Part shown: one piece after another, positions 41,993-51,910 of the stretch | How the letters are laid out: every line of letters begins with the position of its first letter | How positions within the stretch are numbered: the stretch's first letter is position 1 | Assembly: GCF_947179015.1 (NCBI RefSeq) | Contig: NZ_CAMXCM010000007.1 | Location: 1 to 64,000, forward strand | Direction of reading: 5' to 3' | From: Commensalibacter communis | GTDB lineage: Bacteria > Pseudomonadota > Alphaproteobacteria > Acetobacterales > Acetobacteraceae | DNA length: 64,000 nucleotides | The notes under the pieces: model-generated | Database searches by the model: none | What the model was told of the DNA's origin: nothing | Seen by the model: only the letters and a program-made list of their open reading frames with translations | Program-made: the position numbers and the translations under genes

Positions 41993-42491
41993 TTATTTAT
42001 GTCTATTAAGGTTTGAAGAAGGCAGAACAATCTCCATTTGTTTTTTATCTAATTCAACATAATCTTTAGACATTCTCTTGTTTGAATTTGTTAAATATGT
42101 AGCAAATTCAAGTATAGTATAATCTTTAAATTGAGTATTTTCTTTTATAAAATGGCTAGCTCGTTTTTCAGCTTCCACAGAAGTAAAAAAAGCATATTAT
42201 ATTTGATTGATTGACCGAGTGCAAAAGAACGATCATTATTAAATTGTATTAATTTTGAAACCACCATGTCGGTAATCAAACATTTTTCTTATTCTGGGTT
42301 AGAGCTCTGATTTTCAAAATAACAATTATCGACTTCAGCAGCCAAACCTTTTACTCCTTCAGCGCAATATTTTGGAAAAAACTTTTTCTCTGTTGCTTGC
42401 ATCATAGCTTCAGAAGCTTGTGTTGGCTTGTCTGCTGCTTATGCATTTAAAAGAAATACCAGAATAGGCAAGTAAGAATTTTTTTATTCAT
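41993..42491 (-). pseudogene. Decayed gene for a secreted cysteine-containing protein
   Basis: The frame starts MNKKILTCLF at ATG 42491, a signal peptide start. Shifting one frame gives ILVFLLNA, a stop, AADKPTQASEAMMQA, then KYCAEGVKGLAAEVDNCYFE, a second in-frame TAA, EKCLITDMVVSKLIQ, and a further shift leads into an intact tail (EKRASHFIKENTQFKDY to NLNRHK). At least two stops and two frameshifts break it. The C...A..V.NCY...EKCL..D pattern matches the repeat of the prophage protein at 29635, so the two belong to one secreted family. The tail alone would give a 61-residue frame, which is not a gene by itself. Confidence 0.7.
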
Positions 42492-42810
42492 TTAACCATA
42501 AATAAAATATTTGTTACTTTCTTACTTAAATTAAGAGATTATTTTCTTCATAAGAAATAAATATGACCATTACTTACTTAATGTACGCAAATCAATCATA
42601 ATTAATTACTAAAATTATTGAAAACTTTAGTATGAAATCTTAAAAGTTAAAGAAAATTGTTAGATTTTTAATATAGCGAAAATATATTTTAGATTTGCGC
42701 TGTAAAATATAAGAGATATTTATATGTAAATGTTCGTAAACGATTTACTTTACCTGATCACATTTTAAATGAAATATAATTTAATTTAAGCACCATATAA
42801 TATAATTATA
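42492..42810. other. AT-rich intergenic stretch without a gene
   Basis: About 320 bases of very AT-rich sequence lie between the pseudogene and tRNA-Met. No open frame with a ribosome-binding site, no tRNA-like fold and no clear repeat was seen. Confidence 0.6.
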
Positions 42811-42885
42811 TGGTAGCGACGGGCGGATTTGAACCACCGACCAAGGGATTATGATTCCCCTGCTCTACCACTGAGCTACGCCGCC
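42811..42885 (-). tRNA. tRNA-Met (anticodon CAT)
   Basis: On the minus strand a full cloverleaf of 75 bases begins GGCGGCGTAGCTCAGTGGTA and ends with an encoded CCA. The anticodon stem GGGGA/TCCCT holds the loop ATCATAA with anticodon CAT, and the T arm contains GTTCAAAT. The first acceptor pair is G-T and the sequence resembles alphaproteobacterial elongator tRNA-Met; initiator tRNA is excluded by its typical C1-A72 start. An isoleucine tRNA with modified CAT is possible but less alike. Confidence 0.9.
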
Positions 42886-42968
42886 TTGATATAATCTAAA
42901 GACGAGCTTTAATTACTCTTGTTTCATATAGAAAGTCAAGCCTTTTTCACTCGTCTTTAAAATTATTT

Positions 42969-43517
42969 TTAATTGCTCTCTTCTTGCAATTTCTTTTTCG
43001 CTGCAACAGAGCGTGCAGGTCTGCCACGACGAGCTGGGCGAACAGGTGCTGGCTCGGCACTTTCTTCAGCAACGGCGGGGGCTTCAACAGGTTGTTCTGC
43101 AATAACTTCAACTGTTTCAACTACCACTTCTTCTGGTTGTGGTTGTGATTGTTCTTCAGACGAAGAAACAGCAGGCGTATTCTCACCAGAGTTTTCGGAA
43201 TATCCACCATTATTATGATGTTGAGGGCGTTGTTGCTGGCGCTGTTGAGCAGATTGATTCATCATAATTAAGATACGAGAATAATGCTCGGCGTATTGAA
43301 AAAAACTCTCTGCAGCGACGCGATCCCCAGAACTTAAAGCATCACGACCATGTTGAAGATATTTTTCATGAAGCTGTTGAGCTGTTCCACGGATACGTGT
43401 ATCTGGCCCGTTACTGTCGAAAACATGATTTCGATTAAATGAGGTCTGTCCATTTTGATGACGAGAACCCCCATTACCAGGTCGATGGTAACGGCTTCGC
43501 ATACGTTTTGTATTCAT
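42969..43517 (-). CDS. DUF4167 domain protein
   Basis: The protein from ATG 43517 begins with the basic segment KRMRSRYHRPGNGG and holds the DUF4167 core GPDTRIRGTAQQLHEKYLQH, then ALSSGDRVAAESFFQYAEHY. The remaining half is low-complexity: glutamine-rich, then alanine/glutamate/proline-rich, ending in a basic AT-hook-like RPARRGRPARS. The family is alphaproteobacterial and usually next to prmC, as here; its role is unknown, with RNA or ribosome binding a possibility. A GTG start at 43583 would add 22 residues and cannot be excluded. Confidence 0.88.
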   Translation of the reverse strand: MNTKRMRSRYHRPGNGGSRHQNGQTSFNRNHVFDSNGPDTRIRGTAQQLHEKYLQHGRDALSSGDRVAAESFFQYAEHYSRILIMMNQSAQQRQQQRPQHHNNGGYSENSGENTPAVSSSEEQSQPQPEEVVVETVEVIAEQPVEAPAVAEESAEPAPVRPARRGRPARSVAAKKKLQEESN

Positions 43518-43746
43518 AAGGTGTCGCTGTGCTTTCCTATTCGCAATAGCTTTAAATTTCGGAACTAAGTTCTGAAAAGTCACTATTTAAATGTCATAAT
43601 AAAAATATGAATCTTTCAGTATATTAATTGATTTTCATTTGCGATTTCATCACAAAAACAATTAATTCACTTAACTCTAATTAGGTAATATCCATTATAA
43701 TTATTTTACCTAGCAATTTTATAATTGCCACATCCTTGTATAAGGT

Positions 43747-44604
43747 TTAACGAGATAAAACAAGAGCCCTGATACAACCATTTAGGTCTTGTTGTTTTTT
43801 CACAACAGATAACCCTTTTAATAAAGCAATATTAGAAACCTCTATATCTTGCTTTATACCAAGCTCTAAAACCAATATACCACTATTTGATAATAAATCA
43901 ATTGCCTGATTACAAATATATCGATACGCGTCCAAACCATCAACTCCGCCATCCAAAGCGGACATGGGCTCATATTGCTGTACCTCTGGCATTAACTCTA
44001 ACAGCTCTTTTTTACGAATATATGGCGGGTTAGACAAAACCACATCAAATTCACCTTGCACAGCATCTGCCCAATTCCCTATTACAAATGAAGCTCTATC
44101 TTGTAGTTTACAATATTGGGCATTTTTATGTGCCAACAAAGCAGCTTGGGGGATTTTCTCAACCCCTACACCAAAAGCATTAGGATACTCAGATAATGCA
44201 GCCAATAATAGACATCCCGTTCCTGTTCCCAAGTCCAAAAAACGATAAGAGTTTTGACGATCTGGCAATAACTCCAATAATACTTCGATTAAAGACTCAC
44301 TATCAGCCCTAGGAATCAGTGTTGCTGGGGAGACCGCTAAATCTAAACTCCAAAATCCTTGTTCGTTGACAATATAAGCAAAAGGCTCTCGCTTGCCACG
44401 CCTTGAAAAATATTGGCGGATTAATACAGGATCTATCAGCGTATTTTTATCCATCATGAAAATTTCAGTCATGCTTTTTTGTAGAGCTGCGGCAATGAGT
44501 AATTGAGCCTCTCGCCTCGGATCTTCTATCTCTGCAGCTTTCAAAAGCTGCTCACCTTCTTGTATTAATAATCCCAAAGAGGTTTGTGCATTTTGCATCA
44601 TCAT
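43747..44604 (-). CDS. prmC: Peptide chain release factor N5-glutamine methyltransferase PrmC
   Basis: The 285-residue protein has the N-terminal helical RF-binding domain, then the SAM-binding FLDLGTGTGCLLLAALSEYP and the catalytic NPPYIRK motif, typical of HemK/PrmC. It methylates the glutamine of the GGQ motif in release factors. The enzyme is normally encoded beside prfA; here a 2.4-kb plus-strand gene separates the two. Confidence 0.95.
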   Translation of the reverse strand: MMMQNAQTSLGLLIQEGEQLLKAAEIEDPRREAQLLIAAALQKSMTEIFMMDKNTLIDPVLIRQYFSRRGKREPFAYIVNEQGFWSLDLAVSPATLIPRADSESLIEVLLELLPDRQNSYRFLDLGTGTGCLLLAALSEYPNAFGVGVEKIPQAALLAHKNAQYCKLQDRASFVIGNWADAVQGEFDVVLSNPPYIRKKELLELMPEVQQYEPMSALDGGVDGLDAYRYICNQAIDLLSNSGILVLELGIKQDIEVSNIALLKGLSVVKKQQDLNGCIRALVLSR

Positions 44605-44707
44605 AAACTTTTAATATTTTAAATAAATGAATGAAAAAACAATCAAGTTATTTCGGAGTTGTGATAAACTATTTTAATCATCCGTGAACCATAACATAGA
44701 TTGCATC

Positions 44708-47113
44708 ATGACAAAAACTTCTAATAATAATTCAGATCAAAATCAGCATATTACTGACTATTTAACCTATTATATCAATAAAGAAGAACCCGCTGATTCA
44801 GCTATTTTATTAACAGGGTCATGGGGATGTGGCAAAACATATTATATTGACCAGTTTATTGCAAAAATAAATGCAGAAGAAAAGCAAAAAGCAGAAAAGG
44901 AACAACAAAAATATATCTTTAAAATGAGTGTGTTTGGTTTAAAAACGATTGCTGACCTGGACGATCAAATCAGTCAAGAAATCTGTTATTCTTTAGAACC
45001 TGGATTGGGACAAAGCGCAAGAATACTTGGAAAAACATTAGCTGTGGCAGGAACAGTATGGAATTGCTTTGATGTTCCAATTAAAATAAAACAAGATAAA
45101 CTACAAGAGGCATCAAAGAACTTATCTAAAAAACTAGAAAAACTCTTATTTAGTAAAAACAAAAGCAATATTATTTTTGTCTTTGATGACCTAGAACGCA
45201 CCGATATTCCTCTTAAAGAACTATTAGGTCATATTAATGCATTCGTTGAAAGAGATCATATCAAAGTCATCTTAATTGCCAACGAAGACGAGCTTACCAA
45301 AGAATTTACAAGACAAGAGCAAAAGGAAGAAACATCAGAAACCAAACCCTATACCAGTGAAGACGATCTTAAAAATCGTGAAATATATATAAAATTTAAA
45401 GAAAAAGTTATTAGTAAAACTTTTGAAGTTCAAAGCGATTTTGATGATACTTTGTCATACTTTATCCAAAATAACCCCTATCAAAACTTATTATTAGAGC
45501 ATGACTATATTTTAAAAGAAGTCTATAAGACTCAAACCTCTATCAATCTTAGGCAGTTAAAACAAGCATTAGATGATTTTACGTATTTACTTGATAATTT
45601 AGAGGAAAAGCACCAACAACACCCTCAATTTGTCAAAGAATTAATTCGCACGTTTATAGGGGTAAAATTAGCAATCTATAGAAATGATTTAACCAAACAA
45701 ATATTTGAAACATTACTCCCATCTTCAGAACCCCAAGAGGAATCAAATCCGTATGAGTTTAAACGAATAACAGACTCTTTAAGAGAAGCCGTACGAACAC
45801 ACTTACGCGAAACAAATAAAATCGATAACAAATTCAAAGACACCAGTAAAAAATATCAAATACAAACATGGTTATACTCATTGAGTATTTGGTTTGATAT
45901 TCTTTTTACCAATAAAATGGCTAATATTACACAAGCTACCAATCAACTCATTTATTTTATACCCAAACTACAACAACCATTATGGATGCAATCCTATCAT
46001 TTTCCTGCTCTGAGTGAAGAGGATTTTCAAAGTTTGTCACAACGATTAGTAAAAAATTTTTTATCTTTTAAACAAGAGCCTTTCTATGACTTGCTTCATA
46101 TCATTCAACTCATGATTTCATGGTCTAATAATGGCTTGATCGATATTCACATAGAAACAATCAAATCAACCGCTCAAAAATCTTTGAATGAATTCACTCC
46201 TTATTGGATCGGTGAATGGCAGAATATATATAAAGGAGAATCTCTTAACTTCGAGTTCAACAACCAAACAGGATATGGTTATTATCTTGACGAAGATTTT
46301 ACTTTTCAAGAAATATGGTCTTTATTTCGTAATAAACGAAAAGAAATTATAAAACATATCAAGAAAGAACAAGAAGAGGAGCAAATTACTTCTGTCCTAC
46401 AAGCACTACATGAGGATACACGTGAAAAATCAATCAATCTATTATTGAACCCTAATATAATATGGAAACCTATTTTTCATAAAATTGAAAAAGAAAAACT
46501 TATTGATATTTTATTTGGACTAGATAACAATCAATTATTCAATTTTAATCAAATATTAAAACAACGTTATTTGACGAATGATAGGCTTAACAAGCAAGTT
46601 ACATGTTTTTATATGACACCAGAATTCTTATTTTGGCATTATATAAAAGTGGCTATTGAAACACATATCGACGCAACAAAAGAATATTCTCAACCTTTGC
46701 AAAAGTATAACCTCAAACAATTATTGGAAACTATTCATGATATTATTGAAACAACTCAACCGTTTTTCATTACAGAATCACTAGATAAGAACAACTATGC
46801 CGATTTAGAGGAATATTTATGTAATTCAAGTCAATATACTCAGCAAGCTATTTTTGATAAACAAATCAAAGAAAGCTTCATGAATAGTTCCTATAGGTAT
46901 GAAAAACATCAGATTGATGAATTACATAAAATTCTTATCAAACGTTACGATAGCTTATCCACGATTAATATTATCAAAACGGAATTTTCATTTTGGCAAG
47001 ACATTATAATTCCTTTAAAAGATGATGATTGGTCTCCAAACTATATGATAGATAAAATCCAAGTACTCATTCAACAACTTGAACAGATTATAAAGCAAAA
47101 AACCTCATACTAA
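44708..47113 (+). CDS. KAP-family P-loop NTPase (defence candidate)
   Basis: The 801-residue product starts at ATG 44708; a GTG 24 bases upstream would add 8 residues. The N-terminal 250 residues form a KAP-type NTPase: Walker A LLTGSWGCGKTYYIDQFI, a KMSVFGLKTIADLDDQI segment, Walker B NIIFVFDDLERTDIPLKELL, and a sensor-like VILIANEDEL. A segment GKTLAVAGTVWNCFDVPI near residue 115 could be a membrane-associated helix. The remaining 550 residues are helical and without a recognised domain. KAP NTPases occur in phage defence and membrane-linked signalling. The gene is antisense between prmC and prfA, which suggests a later insertion. Confidence 0.75.
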   Translation: MTKTSNNNSDQNQHITDYLTYYINKEEPADSAILLTGSWGCGKTYYIDQFIAKINAEEKQKAEKEQQKYIFKMSVFGLKTIADLDDQISQEICYSLEPGLGQSARILGKTLAVAGTVWNCFDVPIKIKQDKLQEASKNLSKKLEKLLFSKNKSNIIFVFDDLERTDIPLKELLGHINAFVERDHIKVILIANEDELTKEFTRQEQKEETSETKPYTSEDDLKNREIYIKFKEKVISKTFEVQSDFDDTLSYFIQNNPYQNLLLEHDYILKEVYKTQTSINLRQLKQALDDFTYLLDNLEEKHQQHPQFVKELIRTFIGVKLAIYRNDLTKQIFETLLPSSEPQEESNPYEFKRITDSLREAVRTHLRETNKIDNKFKDTSKKYQIQTWLYSLSIWFDILFTNKMANITQATNQLIYFIPKLQQPLWMQSYHFPALSEEDFQSLSQRLVKNFLSFKQEPFYDLLHIIQLMISWSNNGLIDIHIETIKSTAQKSLNEFTPYWIGEWQNIYKGESLNFEFNNQTGYGYYLDEDFTFQEIWSLFRNKRKEIIKHIKKEQEEEQITSVLQALHEDTREKSINLLLNPNIIWKPIFHKIEKEKLIDILFGLDNNQLFNFNQILKQRYLTNDRLNKQVTCFYMTPEFLFWHYIKVAIETHIDATKEYSQPLQKYNLKQLLETIHDIIETTQPFFITESLDKNNYADLEEYLCNSSQYTQQAIFDKQIKESFMNSSYRYEKHQIDELHKILIKRYDSLSTINIIKTEFSFWQDIIIPLKDDDWSPNYMIDKIQVLIQQLEQIIKQKTSY

Positions 47114-47135
47114 GCCTATAAGCCCAATATGAGGT
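47097..47135 (-). terminator. Terminator for prfA within the end of the NTPase gene
   Basis: ACCTCATA (47102-47109) and TATGAGGT (47128-47135) form an 8-base stem. On the minus strand it is followed by six T (47102-47097), so it should end the hisS-prfA transcript. It overlaps the last codons of the NTPase gene. Confidence 0.7.
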
Positions 47136-47165
47136 ATCGTATCATCATATCAAAATCATCGAACC

Positions 47166-48248
47166 TTACATTGCTTCTTCAGCAGCCAGTAATCTTGATT
47201 GTTCTTCTTGCGCCAAGCTGTCGACAACTTCATCAAGCTCGCCCAGCATAATACGATCAATTTTATGCAAGGTTAAATTGATCCGATGATCGGTTACGCG
47301 ACCTTGTGGAAAGTTATAAGTACGAATACGTTCAGAACGATCACCCGTTCCGACCTGAGAACGACGATCTGCTGCACGATCAGCATGTAGTGAAGCACGT
47401 TGTTGTTCATACAAACGCGCACGCAAGATTTTCATCGCTTTGGCTTTATTCTTATGCTGGCTTTTTTCTTCCTGCATCGCCACTACGACACCCGAAGGCA
47501 TATGGGTAATACGCACCGCACTCTCGGTTTTATTAACGTGCTGACCACCCGCACCAGAGGCACGATAGACATCAATACGCAAATCTTTTTCATCAATATC
47601 AACATCGACCTCTTCTGCTTCAGGCAATACCGCCACCGTCACAGTTGACGTATGAATACGCCCTTGGCTTTCTGTCGCAGGGACACGTTGCACACGATGA
47701 ACGCCTGACTCATATTTTAATCGTGCAAATACGTTATTTCCAGAAATCGAAGCCATCGCTCCTTTGATCCCACCAACGCCTGTATCGTCATATTCCATGA
47801 CCTCGAAACGCCAGCCATTCATATCCGAATATCGTTGATAGGCACCAAATAACTCAGCTGCAAATATCCCAGCTTCGTCGCCACCCGCAGCAGGACGAAT
47901 TTCCAAGATAGCATTCCCTTCATCAGCTTTGTCTTTGGGAAGCATCGCCAACCGAATATCATGTCTTAACTGTGGTATTTGTTCATTTAATGATTCCAAT
48001 TCAGCTTCGGCAAGATCTTTCATCTCGGGATCTTGTAACATTTCCTCAGCGGCTTTGGTTTCTTGTTCAGCATTACGCAACGCATGAACCAACTCAACAA
48101 TTCTATTTAAGTCAGCATACTCACGAGACGCTTCCATAAATTCGTCACCTGAAATCTCAGTGGATAAAATATGTTGCAGCTCTTCTGAACGAGCAACAAT
48201 TTTATCCAAACGATCATTAAAACTTACAGAAAATTCTTCAGAAGACAT
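47166..48248 (-). CDS. prfA: Peptide chain release factor 1
   Basis: The 360-residue protein has the peptidyl-hydrolysis motif SGAGGQHVNKTESAVRIT and the codon-recognition tripeptide in RVQRVPATESQGRIHTS, where PAT marks RF1 (UAA/UAG). It ends translation in the ribosomal A site and is the substrate of PrmC. It begins 3 bases after hisS. Confidence 0.97.
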   Translation of the reverse strand: MSSEEFSVSFNDRLDKIVARSEELQHILSTEISGDEFMEASREYADLNRIVELVHALRNAEQETKAAEEMLQDPEMKDLAEAELESLNEQIPQLRHDIRLAMLPKDKADEGNAILEIRPAAGGDEAGIFAAELFGAYQRYSDMNGWRFEVMEYDDTGVGGIKGAMASISGNNVFARLKYESGVHRVQRVPATESQGRIHTSTVTVAVLPEAEEVDVDIDEKDLRIDVYRASGAGGQHVNKTESAVRITHMPSGVVVAMQEEKSQHKNKAKAMKILRARLYEQQRASLHADRAADRRSQVGTGDRSERIRTYNFPQGRVTDHRINLTLHKIDRIMLGELDEVVDSLAQEEQSRLLAAEEAM

Positions 48249-48251
48249 CGA

Positions 48252-49502
48252 TTATTTCGCCAATTTCATTTTACAATGCGTAACAAGATCCGTTATTGCA
48301 ACTTCAGCTTGCTCGCCAGAGATTAAGTCTTTTACTTGCACCACTTGTTTTTGTGCTTCGTCGTCACCGATTAATAATGCTAAGGGTGCATTTTGTTTAT
48401 TTGCACGTTCCATTTGTTTGCGCAAGTTCCCTTTATAGGCAATCTCGGCATAAATACCATCATAACGCAACACTTGTAATGCAGAGAATGCAACATCATG
48501 CACTTCATTGGAAAGTGGAATGATAACGACAGGTGCGGCAACTTTTGGGCTTTCTTCTAGCAATAACGCCAAACGTTCAACCCCAGCTGCCCAACCGATT
48601 GATGGCACTGATGGGCCGCCCATTTCTTCAACCAGACCTTCATAACGTCCACCGGCCAAGACAGTACCTTGTGCACCTAATTTGGTGGTTACAAACTCGA
48701 ACACCGTATGACTATAATAATCCAAGCCACGAACAATATAAGGATTTTCTTTGAACGGAATTTTAAACTGATCCAACGCCACTCTCAATTGATCCCAAAA
48801 TGTCTGCGCTTCAGGAGTCATATGATCCTTTAATGCAGGGGCATTTGCTAATAATGCCCGATCTTCAGGCGATTTGCTGTCCAAAATACGTAGCGGATTT
48901 TTTTCCAAACGATTACGACTATCTTCTGATAACTGAGATTGAAAAGCTTGGAAATAAGAAATCAAAGCCTCTCTCCACGCTTTACGGCTAGCAATATCGC
49001 CCAGTGTATTCAACTCTAACACCACATCATCGGCAATACCAAGCTCACGCAGAATATGATATCCCATCGCAATCATTTCCGCATCAGCAAAAGGTGTGGA
49101 AGTTCCTAATAACTCGGCACCAATTTGATGAAATTGGCGATACCGTCCTTTTTGAGGACGCTCGTAGCGAAACATCGGCCCAGTATAAAAAGCCTTTTGT
49201 GGTAAAGACTGTGTTAGTCCATTTGTAACCAACGCACGACAAATCCCAGCGGTTCCCTCTGGGCGCAATGTTAATGAATCCCCTCCACGATCTTCAAAAC
49301 AATACATTTCCTTGGAAACAACATCCGATGTTTCCCCCAAAGAACGTGCAAACACAGCCGTTTCTTCAAAAACAGGAGTAATCCACTCTTCAAACCCATA
49401 TAAAGAAGTTACTTTTTTTGCAACTTGTATAACATGTTGATGACGTCTTGAATCTTCACCAATTAAATCATGCGTTCCACGAACGGGCTTTACCACACTC
49501 AC
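48252..49502 (-). CDS. hisS: Histidyl-tRNA synthetase
   Basis: The 416-residue class II synthetase has motif 2 [21 protein letters not shown]-type sequence (visible as [18 protein letters not shown]), the histidine motifs [14 protein letters not shown] and [15 protein letters not shown], and motif 3 [15 protein letters not shown]-terminal anticodon-binding domain (about 325-416) follows. It charges tRNA-His and lies between ispG and prfA on one transcript. Confidence 0.97.
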   Translation of the reverse strand: MSVVKPVRGTHDLIGEDSRRHQHVIQVAKKVTSLYGFEEWITPVFEETAVFARSLGETSDVVSKEMYCFEDRGGDSLTLRPEGTAGICRALVTNGLTQSLPQKAFYTGPMFRYERPQKGRYRQFHQIGAELLGTSTPFADAEMIAMGYHILRELGIADDVVLELNTLGDIASRKAWREALISYFQAFQSQLSEDSRNRLEKNPLRILDSKSPEDRALLANAPALKDHMTPEAQTFWDQLRVALDQFKIPFKENPYIVRGLDYYSHTVFEFVTTKLGAQGTVLAGGRYEGLVEEMGGPSVPSIGWAAGVERLALLLEESPKVAAPVVIIPLSNEVHDVAFSALQVLRYDGIYAEIAYKGNLRKQMERANKQNAPLALLIGDDEAQKQVVQVKDLISGEQAEVAITDLVTHCKMKLAK

Positions 49503-49532
49503 GCTTTTTATCCTGCCTTATAGTTTATAAAA

Positions 49533-50663
49533 TTATTTAGTTGTTGCTTTAGCTTTGGCTGCGGCTTTTTCAGCTTCAATCTCTGCTGCTTTTTTCTCTA
49601 CCAATTCAACAATATGGTCAATCATATCTTCTGCAGGCACCGTATGATCCTGTTTACCCGCCATATACACCATATGACGACCAGAACCACCCCCCGTAAC
49701 CCCAACGTCTGTCATGGTTGCTTCACCAGGACCATTAACCACACAGCCAATCACAGAGAGAGAAAGCGGTGTCTCAATATGAGCCAAACGTTCTTCAAGC
49801 TTAGCAACCGTTGGAATAACTTGGAATCCTTGGCGCGCACAAGATGGGCAAGAGACCACATGAACCCCACGATGACGCAACCCAAGACTTTTTAAGATAT
49901 CCCAACCAACAGCAACCTCTTCCTCTGGTTCTGCAGATAATGAAACACGCATCGTGTCCCCAATTCCTGCCCATAGCAAAGAACCTAAACCAATCGAAGA
50001 CTTCACGGTTCCTGCACGTTTACCACCCGCTTCGGTAATCCCAATATGTAAAGGATAGTCACATGCTTCAGATAGTTGACGATAAGATTCAACAGCCAAG
50101 AAAACGTCAGAAGCTTTCACACTAATTTTAAATTCACGAAAATCATTATCTTCTAATATCTTTGCGTGCTCTAATGCACTTTCGACCAGCGCATCAGGGT
50201 TAGGCTCACCATATTTTTCCAACAAATGCTTTTCTAAAGATCCAGCATTCACCCCAATACGGATGGAGCAGTTATAATCTTTTGCAGCTTTAATCACATC
50301 ACGTACGCGTTCTGCACTGCCAATATTACCAGGATTAATGCGCAAACATGCAGCCCCTGCTTTAGCAGCTTCAATTGCTCTTTTATAATGGAAATGAATA
50401 TCGGCAACAATCGGCACATTTACATTTTGAACGATTTCTTTTAATGCTGCTGTGCTTGCTTCATCCGGGCAAGAAACACGAACAATATCCACACCCACTT
50501 TTTCTGCACGTTTAATTTGTGCAATGGTTGCTTTGGCATCACTGGTCAACGTGTTCGTCATTGTTTGTACGCTGATCGGTGCATCACCACCAACGGGTAC
50601 AGATCCAACATGAATCTGACGAGTTTTATTGCGTTCGATATGCTGATATGGGCGTAAACTCAT
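49533..50663 (-). CDS. ispG: 4-hydroxy-3-methylbut-2-enyl diphosphate synthase
   Basis: The 376-residue protein has the IspG (GcpE) pattern: [28 protein letters not shown], the TIM-barrel repeats, and the iron-sulfur cysteines in [14 protein letters not shown] and [11 protein letters not shown]. It makes HMBPP in the non-mevalonate isoprenoid pathway. The C-terminal 25 residues are a charged, alanine-rich helix. Confidence 0.97.
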   Translation of the reverse strand: MSLRPYQHIERNKTRQIHVGSVPVGGDAPISVQTMTNTLTSDAKATIAQIKRAEKVGVDIVRVSCPDEASTAALKEIVQNVNVPIVADIHFHYKRAIEAAKAGAACLRINPGNIGSAERVRDVIKAAKDYNCSIRIGVNAGSLEKHLLEKYGEPNPDALVESALEHAKILEDNDFREFKISVKASDVFLAVESYRQLSEACDYPLHIGITEAGGKRAGTVKSSIGLGSLLWAGIGDTMRVSLSAEPEEEVAVGWDILKSLGLRHRGVHVVSCPSCARQGFQVIPTVAKLEERLAHIETPLSLSVIGCVVNGPGEATMTDVGVTGGGSGRHMVYMAGKQDHTVPAEDMIDHIVELVEKKAAEIEAEKAAAKAKATTK

Positions 50664-50793
50664 TTAACTCTAATCTCCAAAATGATCTTTAAATATATCA
50701 AATAATCCAAAAAATTCGCTATATAATCCTATTTACCAGTCTATTTATTATAAGTATTCCTTACCGAAACTACAATTCTTCTTCACGATATCC

Positions 50794-51888
50794 TCAACGA
50801 TTAAGTTGCTTTGCGTTTAGATCATCTGCAGATACATCATGGTTAGAACGAGTAGCAGGTTTTGATACGACAGGCTTTTTATTTCTAGTTACCACGTTGT
50901 TAGATACGGGTTTATCCGCAATTTTCTCATCAGATGGGTGTAATAATTTGTCTATTTTGAATGAATCTAAAACAAATCGACGTAATGTTTTACCCTTTTT
51001 CCCCAAAGGCGATGATTGTATTTCACCTTTCTGTAAAACAACAACACCAGGATTTCCAATCGTCATAATGACTTCATCTTTGTCACTAGGGACCTGCCAA
51101 GTTTCATCTGTTTTCAAGACTTTTTGGTATAAAACATGCCCTTCTTTATCTTTGATTTGCAACCAACTTGGAGCAATTGCCTTAATCATCAAAGGCTGTT
51201 CTGGTTGTTTCGCTTCAGCCGCTGCTACATCTTTGTTATCAGGAGCAGACGGTGGTGATGATGTTGGCTCTGTTGGTTGCTGTGGCTGCTGCGGTAATGC
51301 AGTAGCGGGCTGTTGGTTTGTCACAGGCGCATTAGATGTGGTATTTGCTTCGACATGTTGATTATCCTGAGATAATGGAGCTGGATGATCCGTCGGCATA
51401 ATAGAGGCTATTTGCGGAGAGATTTGTTGAGTTGTTCCGCTATTTTGCTCAGCTTGAGTTGGCGGTGATGGAATAACTTCTGGCGGGGCTTGATGATGGT
51501 CGGACATTTTATACCAACCAATATAAGCACCAACCATAATGATAAGACTAACAAATACAATAACAGCTGCTGGGACACCGCTCTGTGGAACGGGTGCTGG
51601 AAACATCAGCTGTTGTTTTTCAGAATTGCCCTTATTTTCTTGTCGGAATTGCTTTACTAGCACATCACTATCGAGATTCAACAATTCAGCATAAGCACGT
51701 AAGAAACCAGAAGCATAAGCAATTCCGGGCAATTGATCGATACGCCCATCCTCTAATGCTTTTAAAAACACCAAACGAATACGTAACCGTTGAGAAACTT
51801 CTTCAAGGCTTAATCCTTGCTCTTCTCTACGTGTTTTAAGTGTATCCCCAATATTTTTATCAGAATATAGCTGGTTCAAGTCGCTCAT
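50794..51888 (-). CDS. RodZ-like helix-turn-helix protein with DUF4115
   Basis: The 364-residue protein has an N-terminal HTH_25 domain (IGDTLKTRREEQGLSLEEVS, QRLRIRLVFLKALEDGRIDQ), one membrane segment (AAVIVFVSLIIMVGAYIGW), a long proline/glutamine-rich periplasmic linker, and a C-terminal DUF4115-type domain (APSWLQIKDKEGHVLYQKVL, then TIGNPGVVVLQKG). This is the RodZ layout; RodZ anchors MreB for cell elongation. Acetobacteraceae often have the gene next to ispG, as here. The last 45 residues are basic and serine-rich. Confidence 0.88.
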   Translation of the reverse strand: MSDLNQLYSDKNIGDTLKTRREEQGLSLEEVSQRLRIRLVFLKALEDGRIDQLPGIAYASGFLRAYAELLNLDSDVLVKQFRQENKGNSEKQQLMFPAPVPQSGVPAAVIVFVSLIIMVGAYIGWYKMSDHHQAPPEVIPSPPTQAEQNSGTTQQISPQIASIMPTDHPAPLSQDNQHVEANTTSNAPVTNQQPATALPQQPQQPTEPTSSPPSAPDNKDVAAAEAKQPEQPLMIKAIAPSWLQIKDKEGHVLYQKVLKTDETWQVPSDKDEVIMTIGNPGVVVLQKGEIQSSPLGKKGKTLRRFVLDSFKIDKLLHPSDEKIADKPVSNNVVTRNKKPVVSKPATRSNHDVSADDLNAKQLNR

Positions 51889-51910
51889 GCTTCTTTCAAC
51901 CTAAGGTTAA

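Noticed and set aside
41993-42178. 61-codon frame as an independent gene
   Set aside because: It has no ribosome-binding site and continues in other frames into a signal-peptide gene with stops. It is the tail of a pseudogene.
42811-42885. tRNA-Met as the phage attachment site
   Set aside because: It lies 9 kb beyond the integrase with the complete pho operon between them. The right junction should be between 33407 and 33605.
43039-43218. Open frame opposite the DUF4167 gene
   Set aside because: It is the antisense of a low-complexity E/A/P/Q-rich region, with no start signal.
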